Of a stretch of DNA of 64,000 nt, positions 26,977-34,781 are shown one piece after another. A program made the translations under genes and the position numbers. How positions within the stretch are numbered: the stretch's first letter is position 1; every line of letters starts with the position of its first letter. The notes under the pieces were generated by a model. That model searched no databases, was not told where the DNA came from, and was given only the letters and a program-made list of their open reading frames with translations. Origin of the DNA: Pseudarthrobacter sp. AL07 (GTDB lineage Bacteria > Actinomycetota > Actinomycetes > Actinomycetales > Micrococcaceae); NCBI RefSeq assembly GCF_029960665.1, contig NZ_JASBRB010000003.1, positions 186,001 to 250,000 of the forward strand, read 5' to 3'.

Positions 26977-27644
26977 GAGTTGGTGTCTTCTTTCTGTTCT
27001 GCGGCCAGGAGTGAGCCAACGAGGGTTTTGATGCGCGCCTGGATTTCGTCGCGAATGACCCGGATTGTCTCCAGGGACTGACCGGCGGGGTCGGCGAGGT
27101 CCCAGTCTTCGTAGCGTTTCCCGGGGTAGATCGGGCAGGAATCCCCGCAGCCCATGGTGATGACGACGTCAGATGCCCGCACGACATCGTCCGTGAGCGG
27201 CTTCGGATAGTCCTTGCCCAGGTCCAAGCCCATTTCGGACATTACAGTCACAACGGTTGGATCCAGCTCAGCTGCCGGCATGGAGCCTGCCGACCGGACG
27301 CGGATCCTGCCCTTGGCTTCAACGTTGAGCAGCGCGGCAGCCATCTGTGACCTGCCGGCGTTCTGCACGCAAACGAACAGGACCTCCGGGACCTCGGAGA
27401 CCACCGACCCTTTGGATTTAGCCAGGGCGGCCAGCCGGTCGTTGGCGAAGTGCTCCGTGGTGGCAGGCAGGTAGGCGCTGATCTTCGCTGTCCTGGCCAA
27501 GGCTGTGTAGGACTCGAAGACGTAGCGTTCGACCGTCTCGACGGCGAACACCCCGGTGAAACGCTCGGCGAGGCGTTCGCTGATCCGGTGCAGAATTTCA
27601 GTATTGTCCTGTAATCCCAGCGTCGTTTTCTGGTGTTCGGTCAT
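26973..27644 (-). CDS. Arsenate reductase ArsC with N-terminal helical domain
   Basis: 223 residues. The N-terminal ~80 residues are a helical bundle (ILHRISERLAERFTGVFAVE, then FANDRLAALAKS) common in actinobacterial phosphatase-like ArsC proteins. The catalytic domain has the CX5R P-loop 'VLFVCVQNAGRSQMAAALLN', 'VITMGCGDSCPIYPGKRYED' (the resolving-Cys loop) and 'DWDLADPAGQ'. It reduces arsenate to arsenite. It overlaps the next arsC by four bases and lies downstream of the oxidoreductase gene, so it is part of one operon running leftward from ~30.3 kb. Confidence 0.9.
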   Translation of the reverse strand: MTEHQKTTLGLQDNTEILHRISERLAERFTGVFAVETVERYVFESYTALARTAKISAYLPATTEHFANDRLAALAKSKGSVVSEVPEVLFVCVQNAGRSQMAAALLNVEAKGRIRVRSAGSMPAAELDPTVVTVMSEMGLDLGKDYPKPLTDDVVRASDVVITMGCGDSCPIYPGKRYEDWDLADPAGQSLETIRVIRDEIQARIKTLVGSLLAAEQKEDTNS

Positions 27645-27737
27645 GGCAATACTCCCTTGGCGTGCGTCCGGAACGGTGCGTCGTAGTTGGTGTGGTCAGT
27701 GTTCCCCGGAGCGGCCGTGAGCCAGCCCGGTGGGGAA

Positions 27738-29081
27738 TCAAATGAGGACCGGCTCCGGGGCGGCACAACAGCTGCCCTCCGACGATCCGTCGGTGTCTGC
27801 CGGTGAAGCCGCGGGGACGTCGCAGCTGGTGCCGGCGTCGGTGGAGCAGACCCCGGTTTCGGGCAGTTCCAGGTGGACAGTGTCCGCCGCGGCCTGGTCT
27901 CCGGAGAGTGCCGCTGCGACAGACCTGACCTGTTCGTAGCCGGTAGCCAGCAGGAAGGTCGGGGCACGGCCATAGGACTTCATGCCGACGATGTAGAAGT
28001 CCTTTTCCGGGTGGGCGAGAAGTTTGGCGCCGTGCGGCTGGACCGTACCGCAGGAATGGAATTCGGGGTCGATCAGCGGACCGAGCTCGACCGGGGCCTC
28101 GACGGCGGCATCAAGGTTGAGCCGGAGCTCGCGCAGGATGTCCAGGTCCGGCCGGAAGCCTGTGCAAGGGATGATGACGTCGGCGTCCAGGGTGCGTCCG
28201 TCGGCGGCTTCGACGCTCACATGGGTATCCAGGGTCTTCAGTGAGGAGATGCCGAAGCCGGTGTGCAGTTCGATGGTTCCGGCCTTCGCGAGTCGGCGGA
28301 GCCGGGCGCCCAGTTGGCCGCGGGCGGGCAGGCCGTCGGCGTCTCCGCCGCCGTAGACCTTGTCGGCGGACCCTCCGCGCACGGCCCACAGAATGGTGGT
28401 TCCGGGCTCTTCCTTGGCGAGGTCTGCCAGATTGATCAGTGTGTTCGCGGCCGAGTGCCCGGCTCCCACGACCAGGACGCGACGGTTCGCGAAGGTGGCA
28501 CGGTCCCGCCCTGTGACGTCCGGCAGCGGAGACGAGATCCGGTCGTCGGCCGTATTTTCGCCGATGGCGGGCAGGCCGGAGGTTCCAAGCGGGTTGCGGG
28601 TGGACCAGGTGCCGGAAGCGTCAATCACGGCGGCCACCGTGTGGTCGCGGACCTCGCCGCGCTCCTGTTCGACCCGGACGGTGAAAGGGGTGGTGTCACG
28701 GTCCCGGACGTGGGTTTTGTCCATGCCTTGGCGTGTGACGGCAATGACGCGTGCGTTGGTCTGGAGCCGGGAGGAGATCTCCGGGGTTGCTGCCAGCGGG
28801 GCGAGGTAATTATCGATCAGTTCCCCGCCGTAAGGCAGTGCCGTCAGGCGAGGGGTTTCCCAGCCGGCGGCCTCCAGCAAACGCACGGCCGCGGCGTCGA
28901 GGTTGAACCGCCAGGGTGAGAACAGCCGGATGTGGCGCCACTGTTCGATGGCGGAACCCGCCGTCGGGCCTGCCTCGAAGATCAGCGGCTCGAGGCCGCG
29001 TTCGAGCAGGTGGGCCGCGGTGGCCAGTCCCACAGGGCCGGCGCCGATCACTGCAATAGGAAGGTCATTCGCTGAATCCAT
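27738..29081 (-). CDS. FAD/NAD(P)-dependent oxidoreductase with a dicysteine tail (ArsO-like)
   Basis: 447 residues from ATG 29081, chosen because AGAGGA stands five bases upstream. It is a flavoprotein monooxygenase-like fold: FAD loop 'IAVIGAGPVGLATAAHLLER' at the N-terminus, second dinucleotide loop 'RRVLVVGAGHSAANTLINLA', and 'DVIIPCTGFRPDLDILREL'. Such proteins are frequent in actinobacterial arsenic clusters, and some have been called ArsO. The last ~45 residues form a disordered Cys-rich tail (ETGVCSTDAGTSCDVPAA, ending SCCAAPEPVLI). The tail could bind As(III) or another thiophilic metal; that is inference. Confidence 0.82.
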   Translation of the reverse strand: MDSANDLPIAVIGAGPVGLATAAHLLERGLEPLIFEAGPTAGSAIEQWRHIRLFSPWRFNLDAAAVRLLEAAGWETPRLTALPYGGELIDNYLAPLAATPEISSRLQTNARVIAVTRQGMDKTHVRDRDTTPFTVRVEQERGEVRDHTVAAVIDASGTWSTRNPLGTSGLPAIGENTADDRISSPLPDVTGRDRATFANRRVLVVGAGHSAANTLINLADLAKEEPGTTILWAVRGGSADKVYGGGDADGLPARGQLGARLRRLAKAGTIELHTGFGISSLKTLDTHVSVEAADGRTLDADVIIPCTGFRPDLDILRELRLNLDAAVEAPVELGPLIDPEFHSCGTVQPHGAKLLAHPEKDFYIVGMKSYGRAPTFLLATGYEQVRSVAAALSGDQAAADTVHLELPETGVCSTDAGTSCDVPAASPADTDGSSEGSCCAAPEPVLI

Positions 29082-29119
29082 GGTTGTCCTCTGTTTCATC
29101 TGTGGGTGTGACAGTTCGT

Positions 29120-29189
29120 CGCCCAACTAGGTAGCAGTAAATGTCGTTTTGAGGGCCCATAACGACACTTGCTGCTACCTAGTTGGGCG
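29120..29189. terminator. Near-perfect 29-bp inverted repeat inside the arsenic operon
   Basis: Outer arms CGCCCAACTAGGTAGCAG (29120-29137) and 29172-29189 are perfect. The inner parts continue to 29148 and 29161 with two mismatches. It separates the oxidoreductase gene from the Cys-rich peptide gene and could reduce or stop read-through. Confidence 0.6.
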
Positions 29190-29202
29190 GAAGGAGGGGA
29201 GG

Positions 29203-29274
29203 TTAGCAGCAGTCCAGATCGTCCTCGTCACAGCAGCCCGCGTCGGTGCAGCATCCGGTGTCCATCCAGCTCAC
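29203..29274 (-). CDS. Cys-rich micropeptide with three Cys-Cys pairs
   Basis: GTG 29274 (or ATG 29265) to TAA 29203-29205: 23 or 20 residues. From the ATG it starts MDTGCCTDAGCC, continues with an acidic run (DEDD) and ends in a Cys-Cys pair before the stop. Six of the last 17 residues are Cys, all as vicinal pairs. AAGGAGAG lies just ahead of the GTG, a very good ribosome site, which argues for real translation. It lies in the arsenic island between the oxidoreductase and the broken trxB. A thiol ligand for As(III) or another soft metal is the natural guess. Coding status is unproven. Confidence 0.55.
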   Translation of the reverse strand: MSWMDTGCCTDAGCCDEDDLDCC

Positions 29275-29295
29275 CCCCTCTCCTTCCTTGGGTGG

Positions 29296-29722
<427 letters not shown>

Positions 29723-29761
29723 GAAGGTCTCTCCTAAGATTCGAAAATGCCGATTTGGGGG

Positions 29762-30184
29762 TTACTTGGCGGCCGGGATCAGGGACTCGATGAGTCCTTC
29801 GATGCGGGCCTTGATTTCGTCGCGGATGGGGCGGACCGCTTCAACACCCTGGCCGGCCGGATCCTCCAGGTCCCAGTCTTCGTAGCGCTTGCCCGGGAAG
29901 TACGGGCATTCGTCGCCGCAGCCCATCGTGATCACAACGTCGGACTCTTTGACGGCCTCGGTGGTGAGGACCTTGGGGATCTCGGCAGACATGTCAATGC
30001 CGACCTCGGCCATGGCCTCGACGGCGGCCGGGTTGACCTTATCCGCAGGCTGGGAACCGGCGGAACGGACCTCGATCCCGCCCTTGGAAAGCGTGGTGAG
30101 GAAGGCAGCGGCCATCTGGGAACGGCCGGCATTGTGGACGCAGACAAAAAGGACGGAGGGCTTCTTGGCGGTTTCGGTGCTCAC
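29762..30184 (-). CDS. arsC: Arsenate reductase ArsC (phosphatase-fold)
   Basis: 140 residues: P-loop 'VLFVCVHNAGRSQMAAAFLT' with CX5R, 'VITMGCGDECPYFPGKRYED' and 'DWDLEDPAGQGVEAVRPIRD'. This is the classic LMW-phosphatase-type ArsC, reducing arsenate to arsenite with a thioredoxin or mycothiol system. GTG start with AGGAG six bases upstream. It is the first gene of the leftward operon, downstream of two ArsR-type operator sites at 30262-30314. Confidence 0.92.
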   Translation of the reverse strand: MSTETAKKPSVLFVCVHNAGRSQMAAAFLTTLSKGGIEVRSAGSQPADKVNPAAVEAMAEVGIDMSAEIPKVLTTEAVKESDVVITMGCGDECPYFPGKRYEDWDLEDPAGQGVEAVRPIRDEIKARIEGLIESLIPAAK

Positions 30185-30261
30185 GTGTTTCTCCTGGAGT
30201 CAGTTGGGTGCGGATCGGTCTGTTTGAGGTTATTGCGCCTGCACCGCTTTTCCGACCAGAC

Positions 30262-30314
30262 ATTGATGATTGTCGATGCATGCAGTGTCGAACGAAAGAT
30301 TGATGATTGTCAAT
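30262..30314 (-). promoter_or_regulatory. Tandem ArsR-type operator sites and arsC promoter
   Basis: Two copies of a palindromic element: ATTGATGATTGTCGAT at 30262-30277 and ATTGATGATTGTCAAT at 30299-30314 (arms ATTGA/TCAAT around six bases). The same element occurs before the second arsR at 31860-31879. On the minus strand TTGACA (30308-30313) inside the second copy is a good -35 box, with GACACT (30284-30289) as a -10 at 18-base spacing, so a bound repressor would block the arsC operon. Confidence 0.7.
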
Positions 30315-30333
30315 ATTTAGATCCGGTGGAATA

Positions 30334-31008
30334 TCAGGCAGCGCGCAGGCGGGGCGCGAGGTCTTGGACGCGATGGAAGATGTCAGTAAAAGCGCCCTCA
30401 AAGGCCTCCCTGGTGTTCAGCCGCAGCGGATCCGGGACAGACCAGTGGATACCCCGAAGGCCGGGCAGTTCCTCGTGGGCGTTGTCGCACACAGTCACGA
30501 CGAAGTCTTCATCGCGCCCCACGTCATCCAGCCGGCGCGGGGAAACGTCCGCGAGAGCAACGCCGTGGCGGCGGGCTACATCAATGGTCCCCCGGGCAAT
30601 ACTGTCCGCGGGATGAGTTCCGGCCGAGATCGAGGGGATTCCGCTGGTCTGGTTCCAGAGCGCGGCGGCCAGTTGCGACCGGGCGCTGTTCCGCGTGCAT
30701 ACGAAGAGGACACGACTGGCCCCATACTGAGCCCCAGGCGCCAGCCCTTCGAGCGCCCCGATGGCAAGCCGGACGTAGCTGCGCCGCCTGTCCGCTTCAG
30801 AGCGGCGACGGGTCGTCAGGCCTGCACCCTCCAACGCGCGCAGGTGGTGGGACAGCAGGTTGGAGGGCATCCCGAGCTCAGCTTGAAGCTCTGTAGGGGC
30901 AAGATCCCCCAGCGTCAGCAGATCCACGATACGCAGCCGTGCGGGATCCGCGAGGGCGGCATGCTTGGCGACCCGCGCCTGAAAGGCTTCAGCTGGCTCA
31001 GTATTCAT
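30334..31008 (-). CDS. ArsR repressor fused to an arsenate reductase/phosphatase domain
   Basis: 224 residues from ATG 31008. Residues ~1-85 are an ArsR winged helix (KHAALADPARLRIVDLLTLG, then MPSNLLSHHLRALEGAGL). Residues ~95-224 are an LMW-phosphatase/ArsC domain with P-loop 'VLFVCTRNSARSQLAAALW' (CX5R) and 'VVTVCDNAHEELPG'. No Cys-Val-Cys metal motif is seen in the HTH part, so arsenic sensing may rest on the fused domain. An upstream ATG (31065) overlaps the aquaporin gene. The 31008 start sits six bases after AAAATT on the minus strand, compatible with the leaderless pattern. Confidence 0.85.
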   Translation of the reverse strand: MNTEPAEAFQARVAKHAALADPARLRIVDLLTLGDLAPTELQAELGMPSNLLSHHLRALEGAGLTTRRRSEADRRRSYVRLAIGALEGLAPGAQYGASRVLFVCTRNSARSQLAAALWNQTSGIPSISAGTHPADSIARGTIDVARRHGVALADVSPRRLDDVGRDEDFVVTVCDNAHEELPGLRGIHWSVPDPLRLNTREAFEGAFTDIFHRVQDLAPRLRAA

Positions 31009-31018
31009 TGGTTCAATT

Positions 31019-31044
31019 TTGACTGAGATAATATCTTGGGTCAA
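31019..31044. promoter_or_regulatory. Divergent operator/promoter between the ArsR fusion and the aquaporin
   Basis: TTGAC (31019-31023) and GTCAA (31040-31044) flank the inner palindrome AGATAATATCT (31026-31036), making an almost symmetric 26-base element. GATAAT (31027-31032) is a good -10 for the aquaporin. Its reverse complement serves the other strand. One bound dimer could control both genes. Confidence 0.6.
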
Positions 31045-31054
31045 GCTAGTTGGC

Positions 31055-31795
31055 ATGACTTCCAATCAGCCGCCACTGTGGCGCCGCACCGTCGCCGAAC
31101 TGCTGGGCACCGGCCTGCTTGTCACCATCGTTGTCGGTTCCGGGATCGCGGCACAGCAGCTATCCCCCGGTGACGTGGGCCTACAGCTACTGCAGAACAG
31201 CACCGCCACACTCCTGGGATTGACTGTATTGATCCTCATCCTCGGCCCCGTCAGCGGCGCTCATTTCAACCCCGCGGTCTCGCTCGTCGACTGGATCCTG
31301 GGGCGGCGCCGCGGAACCGGGTTGACGCTGCCGGAGCTCGGCACCTACGCGATTGCACAAACCGTGGGTGCCATCGGCGGCAGCGCGCTCGCGAACGCCA
31401 TGTTTGAGGTGGGAACCTCCATCTCGATGAAGGACCGTGCCACCACCGGGCACCTGCTGGGTGAAGTCGTCGCCACCGCAGGACTCGTCCTGCTGATTTT
31501 CGCCCTGGCCGCGACCAACCGGGGCGCCCTCGCGGCTCCGGCGGTAGGTGCCTATATCGGCGCCGCCTGCTGGTTCACGTCCTCGTCGTCGTTCGCGAAC
31601 CCGGCCGTGACGGTCGGCCGCATCTTCAGCGACACCTTCGCCGGCATCGCGCCGGGCTCCGTCCCCGGCTTTGTGGTGGCGCAGCTGCTCGGGGCAGCCG
31701 TAGGCCTGGGGCTGCTGCTCGTCCTGTTCCCCTCCGCCGCGAACTATGCGGACGACGTCGTTCTTCCGCGCTGGTCGGAAAGTGCCAGCTCCTAG
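31055..31795 (+). CDS. Aquaglyceroporin (MIP family), probable arsenite channel
   Basis: 246 residues from ATG 31055 (an in-frame start at 31019 would overlap the operator). It has six membrane helices and the two NPA boxes of the family, 'GAHFNPAVSLVDWIL' and 'SSFANPAVTVGRIF'. Aquaporins of arsenic operons (AqpS type) let arsenite leave down its gradient after ArsC reduces arsenate. Here it is divergent from the ArsR-ArsC fusion and no ArsB/Acr3 pump is encoded in the window, which supports that role. The window does not prove arsenite selectivity. Confidence 0.88.
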   Translation: MTSNQPPLWRRTVAELLGTGLLVTIVVGSGIAAQQLSPGDVGLQLLQNSTATLLGLTVLILILGPVSGAHFNPAVSLVDWILGRRRGTGLTLPELGTYAIAQTVGAIGGSALANAMFEVGTSISMKDRATTGHLLGEVVATAGLVLLIFALAATNRGALAAPAVGAYIGAACWFTSSSSFANPAVTVGRIFSDTFAGIAPGSVPGFVVAQLLGAAVGLGLLLVLFPSAANYADDVVLPRWSESASS

Positions 31796-31859
31796 TACGT
31801 CACCGGCCGGCCGGGCCGGGCGCCCCCGGCAGCCGAGCCGCGACGGAACCGCAATGCTC

Positions 31860-31890
31860 ATATTGATGACAGTCAATATCGAGGCATAAT
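31860..31890 (+). promoter_or_regulatory. ArsR operator and leaderless promoter of arsR
   Basis: ATATTGATGACAGTCAATAT (31860-31879) has perfect 7-base arms. TTGATG (31863-31868) is a -35-like box and CATAAT (31885-31890) a -10 at 16-base spacing, exactly six bases before the arsR ATG. The operator covers the -35 region, as expected for autorepression. Confidence 0.7.
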
Positions 31891-31896
31891 GGGCAC

Positions 31897-32247
31897 ATGA
31901 ACTTGGCGCCCCGCCCCGACCAGGCCACGGATGACGCCTGCCGCACCCCGGCAGGGCCGACTGCACTGGGGGCCGAGGAAGCGCAGCAGAAAGCCCTGGT
32001 CTTCAAGGCGCTGGCCGATCCGAACCGGCTGCGACTGCTCTCCATCGTCAAGGCCGACGCTTCCGGTGAAACCTGCGTGTGCGACCTGACGGCACCTCTG
32101 GACCTGGGCCAGCCCACGGTCTCCCACCACCTGAAAATCCTGGTGGAGGCAGGGCTGCTGCGCCGCGAAAAACGCGGCACCTGGGCCTACTACTCCCTCG
32201 TCCCCAGCGCCCTCGACGACGCCGCCGGCATCCTGGGCGACTTATGA
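31897..32247 (+). CDS. arsR: ArsR-family arsenic-responsive repressor
   Basis: 116 residues: winged helix with 'KALADPNRLRLLSIVKADAS', then 'ETCVCDLTAPLDLGQPTVSH' and 'HHLKILVEAGLLRREKRGTW'. The Cys-Val-Cys at the start of the DNA-binding helix is the classical As(III) site. In the As-free state it should bind the ATTGA-N6-TCAAT sites found at its own promoter and upstream of the arsC operon. Its stop overlaps the start of the acetyltransferase gene (ATGA). Confidence 0.92.
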   Translation: MNLAPRPDQATDDACRTPAGPTALGAEEAQQKALVFKALADPNRLRLLSIVKADASGETCVCDLTAPLDLGQPTVSHHLKILVEAGLLRREKRGTWAYYSLVPSALDDAAGILGDL

Positions 32248-32897
32248 CCCCCACGGTGATCCCGCGGGACACGGTGACCCTGCGGAACATGGAGCCGTCC
32301 GACTGGCCGTCAGTCCGGCGGATTTACCAGGAAGGTATCGACACGGGCCAGCCAACCTTCGAATCGCAAGCCCCTGACTGGGACTCGTTCGACCGGTCCA
32401 GGCTGCCCCGCCACCGCCATGTCGCAGCATCCAGCGAAGGTCAAGCACTCGGCTGGACCGCGGCATCGCCCGCCTCCTCCCGACCGGCCTACGCAGGAGT
32501 AGTGGAACACTCCATCTACGTGACCGCGGAAGCCTGCGGTTTCGGTCTCGGCAGAGCCCTCCTGAACGCCCTCATCAACTCCACGGAGAGCGCTGGAATC
32601 TGGACGATTCAGGCCAGTGTGTTTTCCGAGAATGGACCCAGCCTCCACCTCCACGACACCGCCGGTTTCGTTATCGTCGGACGCAGAAACCGCATTGCCC
32701 GCATGTCACATGGTTCCCTTGCCGGCCAGTGGCGGGTCGCGATCTTGATCGAACGCCGCTCCCCTTCATCTAGTCAGCGAAAAGCCGGCCGGTCCCGGAA
32801 AGTACGGACGGCTCATTCCCCAATGACTCCGCATACTCGCGCGCAAGCCATACTGCTGCCCGGAACGCCGGGGCGTCCTGCAATACTGAATCCGTGA
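32244..32897 (+). CDS. GNAT acetyltransferase (ArsN-like)
   Basis: 217 residues from ATG 32244, overlapping the arsR stop. It follows the phosphinothricin-acetyltransferase pattern: '[25 protein letters not shown]', '[25 protein letters not shown]' with the acetyl-CoA loop, and '[20 protein letters not shown]'. Genes of this type in ars operons (arsN) protect against organoarsenicals such as arsinothricin. The last ~50 residues after 'ILIERRSP' look like low-complexity read-through, since homologues normally end there. Followed by a GTGA overlap with the YnfA-like gene. Confidence 0.82.
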   Translation: MTPTVIPRDTVTLRNMEPSDWPSVRRIYQEGIDTGQPTFESQAPDWDSFDRSRLPRHRHVAASSEGQALGWTAASPASSRPAYAGVVEHSIYVTAEACGFGLGRALLNALINSTESAGIWTIQASVFSENGPSLHLHDTAGFVIVGRRNRIARMSHGSLAGQWRVAILIERRSPSSSQRKAGRSRKVRTAHSPMTPHTRAQAILLPGTPGRPAILNP

Positions 32898-33232
32898 CTA
32901 TCGCAAAAACAGTTCTGCTGTTCATCCTCGCCGCCGCGGCCGAAATTGGTGGGGCCTGGCTCGTTTGGCAGTCTGTCCGCGAGGGCAAGGACTGGTGGTG
33001 GGCGGGCCTGGGAGTGCTCGCCCTCGGAATCTACGGCTTCGCCGCGACCCTGCAGCCGGACGCCCACTTCGGCCGGATACTCGCCGCCTACGGAGGCGTG
33101 TTCGTGGCCGGATCACTGATCTGGGGCATGATCTTCGATGGGTTCCGGCCTGACCGGTGGGATGTCACCGGCTCCGTGATCTGCCTGCTCGGGGTGGCCG
33201 TAATCATGTTCGCACCACGCAACGCTGTCTGA
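32894..33232 (+). CDS. YnfA-family (UPF0060) small membrane protein
   Basis: 112 residues, four membrane helices; '[20 protein letters not shown]' with the conserved intramembrane Glu, '[20 protein letters not shown]' and '[15 protein letters not shown]' identify UPF0060/YnfA, a family related to small multidrug transporters. The GTG start overlaps the preceding stop, so it belongs to the arsR operon. The substrate is unknown; it is often found beside metal or arsenic genes. Confidence 0.9.
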   Translation: MTIAKTVLLFILAAAAEIGGAWLVWQSVREGKDWWWAGLGVLALGIYGFAATLQPDAHFGRILAAYGGVFVAGSLIWGMIFDGFRPDRWDVTGSVICLLGVAVIMFAPRNAV

Positions 33233-33245
33233 AAATCCGCCTCGA

Positions 33246-33282
33246 GTACATATTTCCGTGAATACATTCATGGCTGTACTAT
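33246..33282 (+). promoter_or_regulatory. CmtR-type operator and leaderless promoter
   Basis: GTACA (33246-33250) and TGTAC (33275-33279) enclose the near-palindrome TGAATACATTCA (33259-33270). TACTAT (33277-33282) is the -10, exactly six bases before the ATG at 33289. The inner palindrome fills the -35/-10 spacer, typical of SmtB/ArsR-family metal repressors. Confidence 0.6.
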
Positions 33283-33288
33283 TGACTG

Positions 33289-33615
33289 ATGGAAACCCTT
33301 GTGAGTGCCCCGGTTCTGGCCCGGTTCGGCTACGCGGTCTCTGACCCTACCCGGGCGCGGATTCTGCTTGCCTTGGCGGATGTGCCCGGGTACCCGTCCG
33401 ACCTGGCCGATTCACTGGGCGTCTCGCGGCAGAGCATGTCCAATCATCTGACATGCCTGCGGGGCTGCGGCCTGGTGGTGGCCGTCCCGGACGGCCGGCG
33501 GACCCGGTATGAGCTTGCTGATGCACGGCTGGGCCACGCGATCATGGATCTGTTGGGCGTAGTGCTGTCCGTGGATCCTGCCTGCTGCGCACCCGACGGG
33601 ATGTGCCTGGTGTGA
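33289..33615 (+). CDS. cmtR: CmtR-type ArsR-family metal sensor
   Basis: 108 residues. 'YAVSDPTRARILLALADVPG', 'LADSLGVSRQSMSNHLTCLR' and 'LRGCGLVVAVPDGRRTRYEL' match CmtR of mycobacteria, including the C-x-x-x-C pair in the recognition helix that binds Cd(II)/Pb(II). CmtR proteins also use C-terminal cysteines; here the tail is 'VDPACCAPDGMCLV', giving three more. The stop overlaps the GTG of the CDF-like transporter gene, so sensor and transporter are coupled. Confidence 0.88.
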   Translation: METLVSAPVLARFGYAVSDPTRARILLALADVPGYPSDLADSLGVSRQSMSNHLTCLRGCGLVVAVPDGRRTRYELADARLGHAIMDLLGVVLSVDPACCAPDGMCLV

Positions 33616-34667
33616 CCACGGAAATTCAAAGTGGGCCTACCGCTGACCGCCGTGTTGTCCTGAGCCGCCGCATCCGCATGTTCGCGGCCGCGACGATCAC
33701 CTACAACGTCGTTGAGGCCGTGGTCGCATTGTGGGCGGGCAACCTGGCCGGTTCCTCGGCCCTCGTCGGATTCGGGCTTGATTCGTTGATCGAGGTCGCT
33801 TCCGCGGTCGCCCTGTCCTGGCAGTTTTCCGCGCGGGACCCGGAACGGCGCGAGCACATCACCCTGCGGCTCATCGCGATATCCTTCTTCGCCCTCGCAC
33901 TGTTCGTCGCCGCGGACTCGGTCAGGACCCTGTCCGGAGGCAACCAGGCACAGCATTCCAGCCCCGGTATTCTGATCGCTGCCCTGTCGCTGGCCATCAT
34001 GCCCGTCCTGTCCTGGCTCCAACGCCGAGCGGGCCGGGAACTTGGCTCCCGAACCGCGGTCGCAGATTCAAAACAAACCCTGCTGTGCACATATCTGTCC
34101 GCCGTTCTGCTGGTGGGCCTGGTTCTCAACAGCGCACTGGGATGGTGGTGGGCAGACGCCGGCGCGGCACTGATCATCGCCGGGATCGCCACTCGCGAAG
34201 GCCTCAACGCCTGGAAAGGGGACGTTTGCTGCGCCGTCCCTGAGCCGGGGACCGAACCGGCCGATGTGCTCGATCCGGCATCCCGGAAGTCGGATGTTGC
34301 GCAAAGCCATGCTTCCGGCTGCTGCGCCGTAGCCGAATCGGGTACCGGCAGTAAAGTGAGAATAGAACTCCTGCACATCGATGACTGCCCGAATGTGGCA
34401 ATAGCACTCGAGCAGGTGGAAGCCGCCCTGATAGCCTTGGGTCGCCAGGACATCCGCGTCCATATGCGGCGCATCAAGACTTCGGCAGATACGGCCGGGA
34501 CGGGCTTTGCCGGTTCTCCAACGATCACGGCAAACGGGGCTGACATCTTCCCCGCCGGGGCGCCGGCCGGCGATCTAGCCTGCAGGATCTACCTCACGCC
34601 AGACGGACTTGCCGGCGTTCCGACCATCGATCAGGTGATGGAAGCCCTGACGAACCACGGCCTCTGA
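33612..34667 (+). CDS. CDF-like cation transporter fused to a thioredoxin-like domain
   Basis: 351 residues from GTG 33612 (GTGA overlap with cmtR; GTG 33603 is also possible). The N-terminal ~205 residues are a six-helix CDF-related transporter (FGLDSLIEVASAVALSWQFS; YLSAVLLVGLVLNSALGWWW). A linker of ~60 residues carries two Cys-Cys pairs ('GDVCCAVPEPG' and 'SGCCAVAESG'). The C-terminal ~95 residues (IELLHIDDCPNVAIALEQVE; FAGSPTITANGADIFP) resemble the small thioredoxin-like/alkylmercury-lyase-associated proteins usually encoded separately. It probably exports a CmtR-sensed soft metal. Confidence 0.82.
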   Translation: MTTEIQSGPTADRRVVLSRRIRMFAAATITYNVVEAVVALWAGNLAGSSALVGFGLDSLIEVASAVALSWQFSARDPERREHITLRLIAISFFALALFVAADSVRTLSGGNQAQHSSPGILIAALSLAIMPVLSWLQRRAGRELGSRTAVADSKQTLLCTYLSAVLLVGLVLNSALGWWWADAGAALIIAGIATREGLNAWKGDVCCAVPEPGTEPADVLDPASRKSDVAQSHASGCCAVAESGTGSKVRIELLHIDDCPNVAIALEQVEAALIALGRQDIRVHMRRIKTSADTAGTGFAGSPTITANGADIFPAGAPAGDLACRIYLTPDGLAGVPTIDQVMEALTNHGL

Positions 34668-34715
34668 CACTTACCATCAGCGTTCCGTCTTGCCGTGACC
34701 AACTCATAAGGCTTC

Positions 34716-34780
34716 CCCCGTGATCGAGCCTGACGAGCTAGTGTCAAAACTCTGGATCTCGACAGGCTCGATCACCGGGG
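34716..34780. terminator. Imperfect inverted repeat between convergent genes
   Basis: CCCCGTGATCGAGCCTGACG (34716-34735) pairs with 34758-34780 (CTCGACAGGCTCGATCACC plus GGGG), with one gap and one mismatch. It lies between the CDF-like gene (+) and the aldo/keto reductase (-). The same GATCGAGCCTG core recurs at 60452-60499. Confidence 0.6.
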
Positions 34781-34781
34781 C

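Noticed and set aside
33603..33611. GTG 33603 as start of the CDF-like gene
   Set aside because: GTG 33612 forms a GTGA overlap with the cmtR stop and fits family N-termini as well; 33603 stays possible but is less likely.
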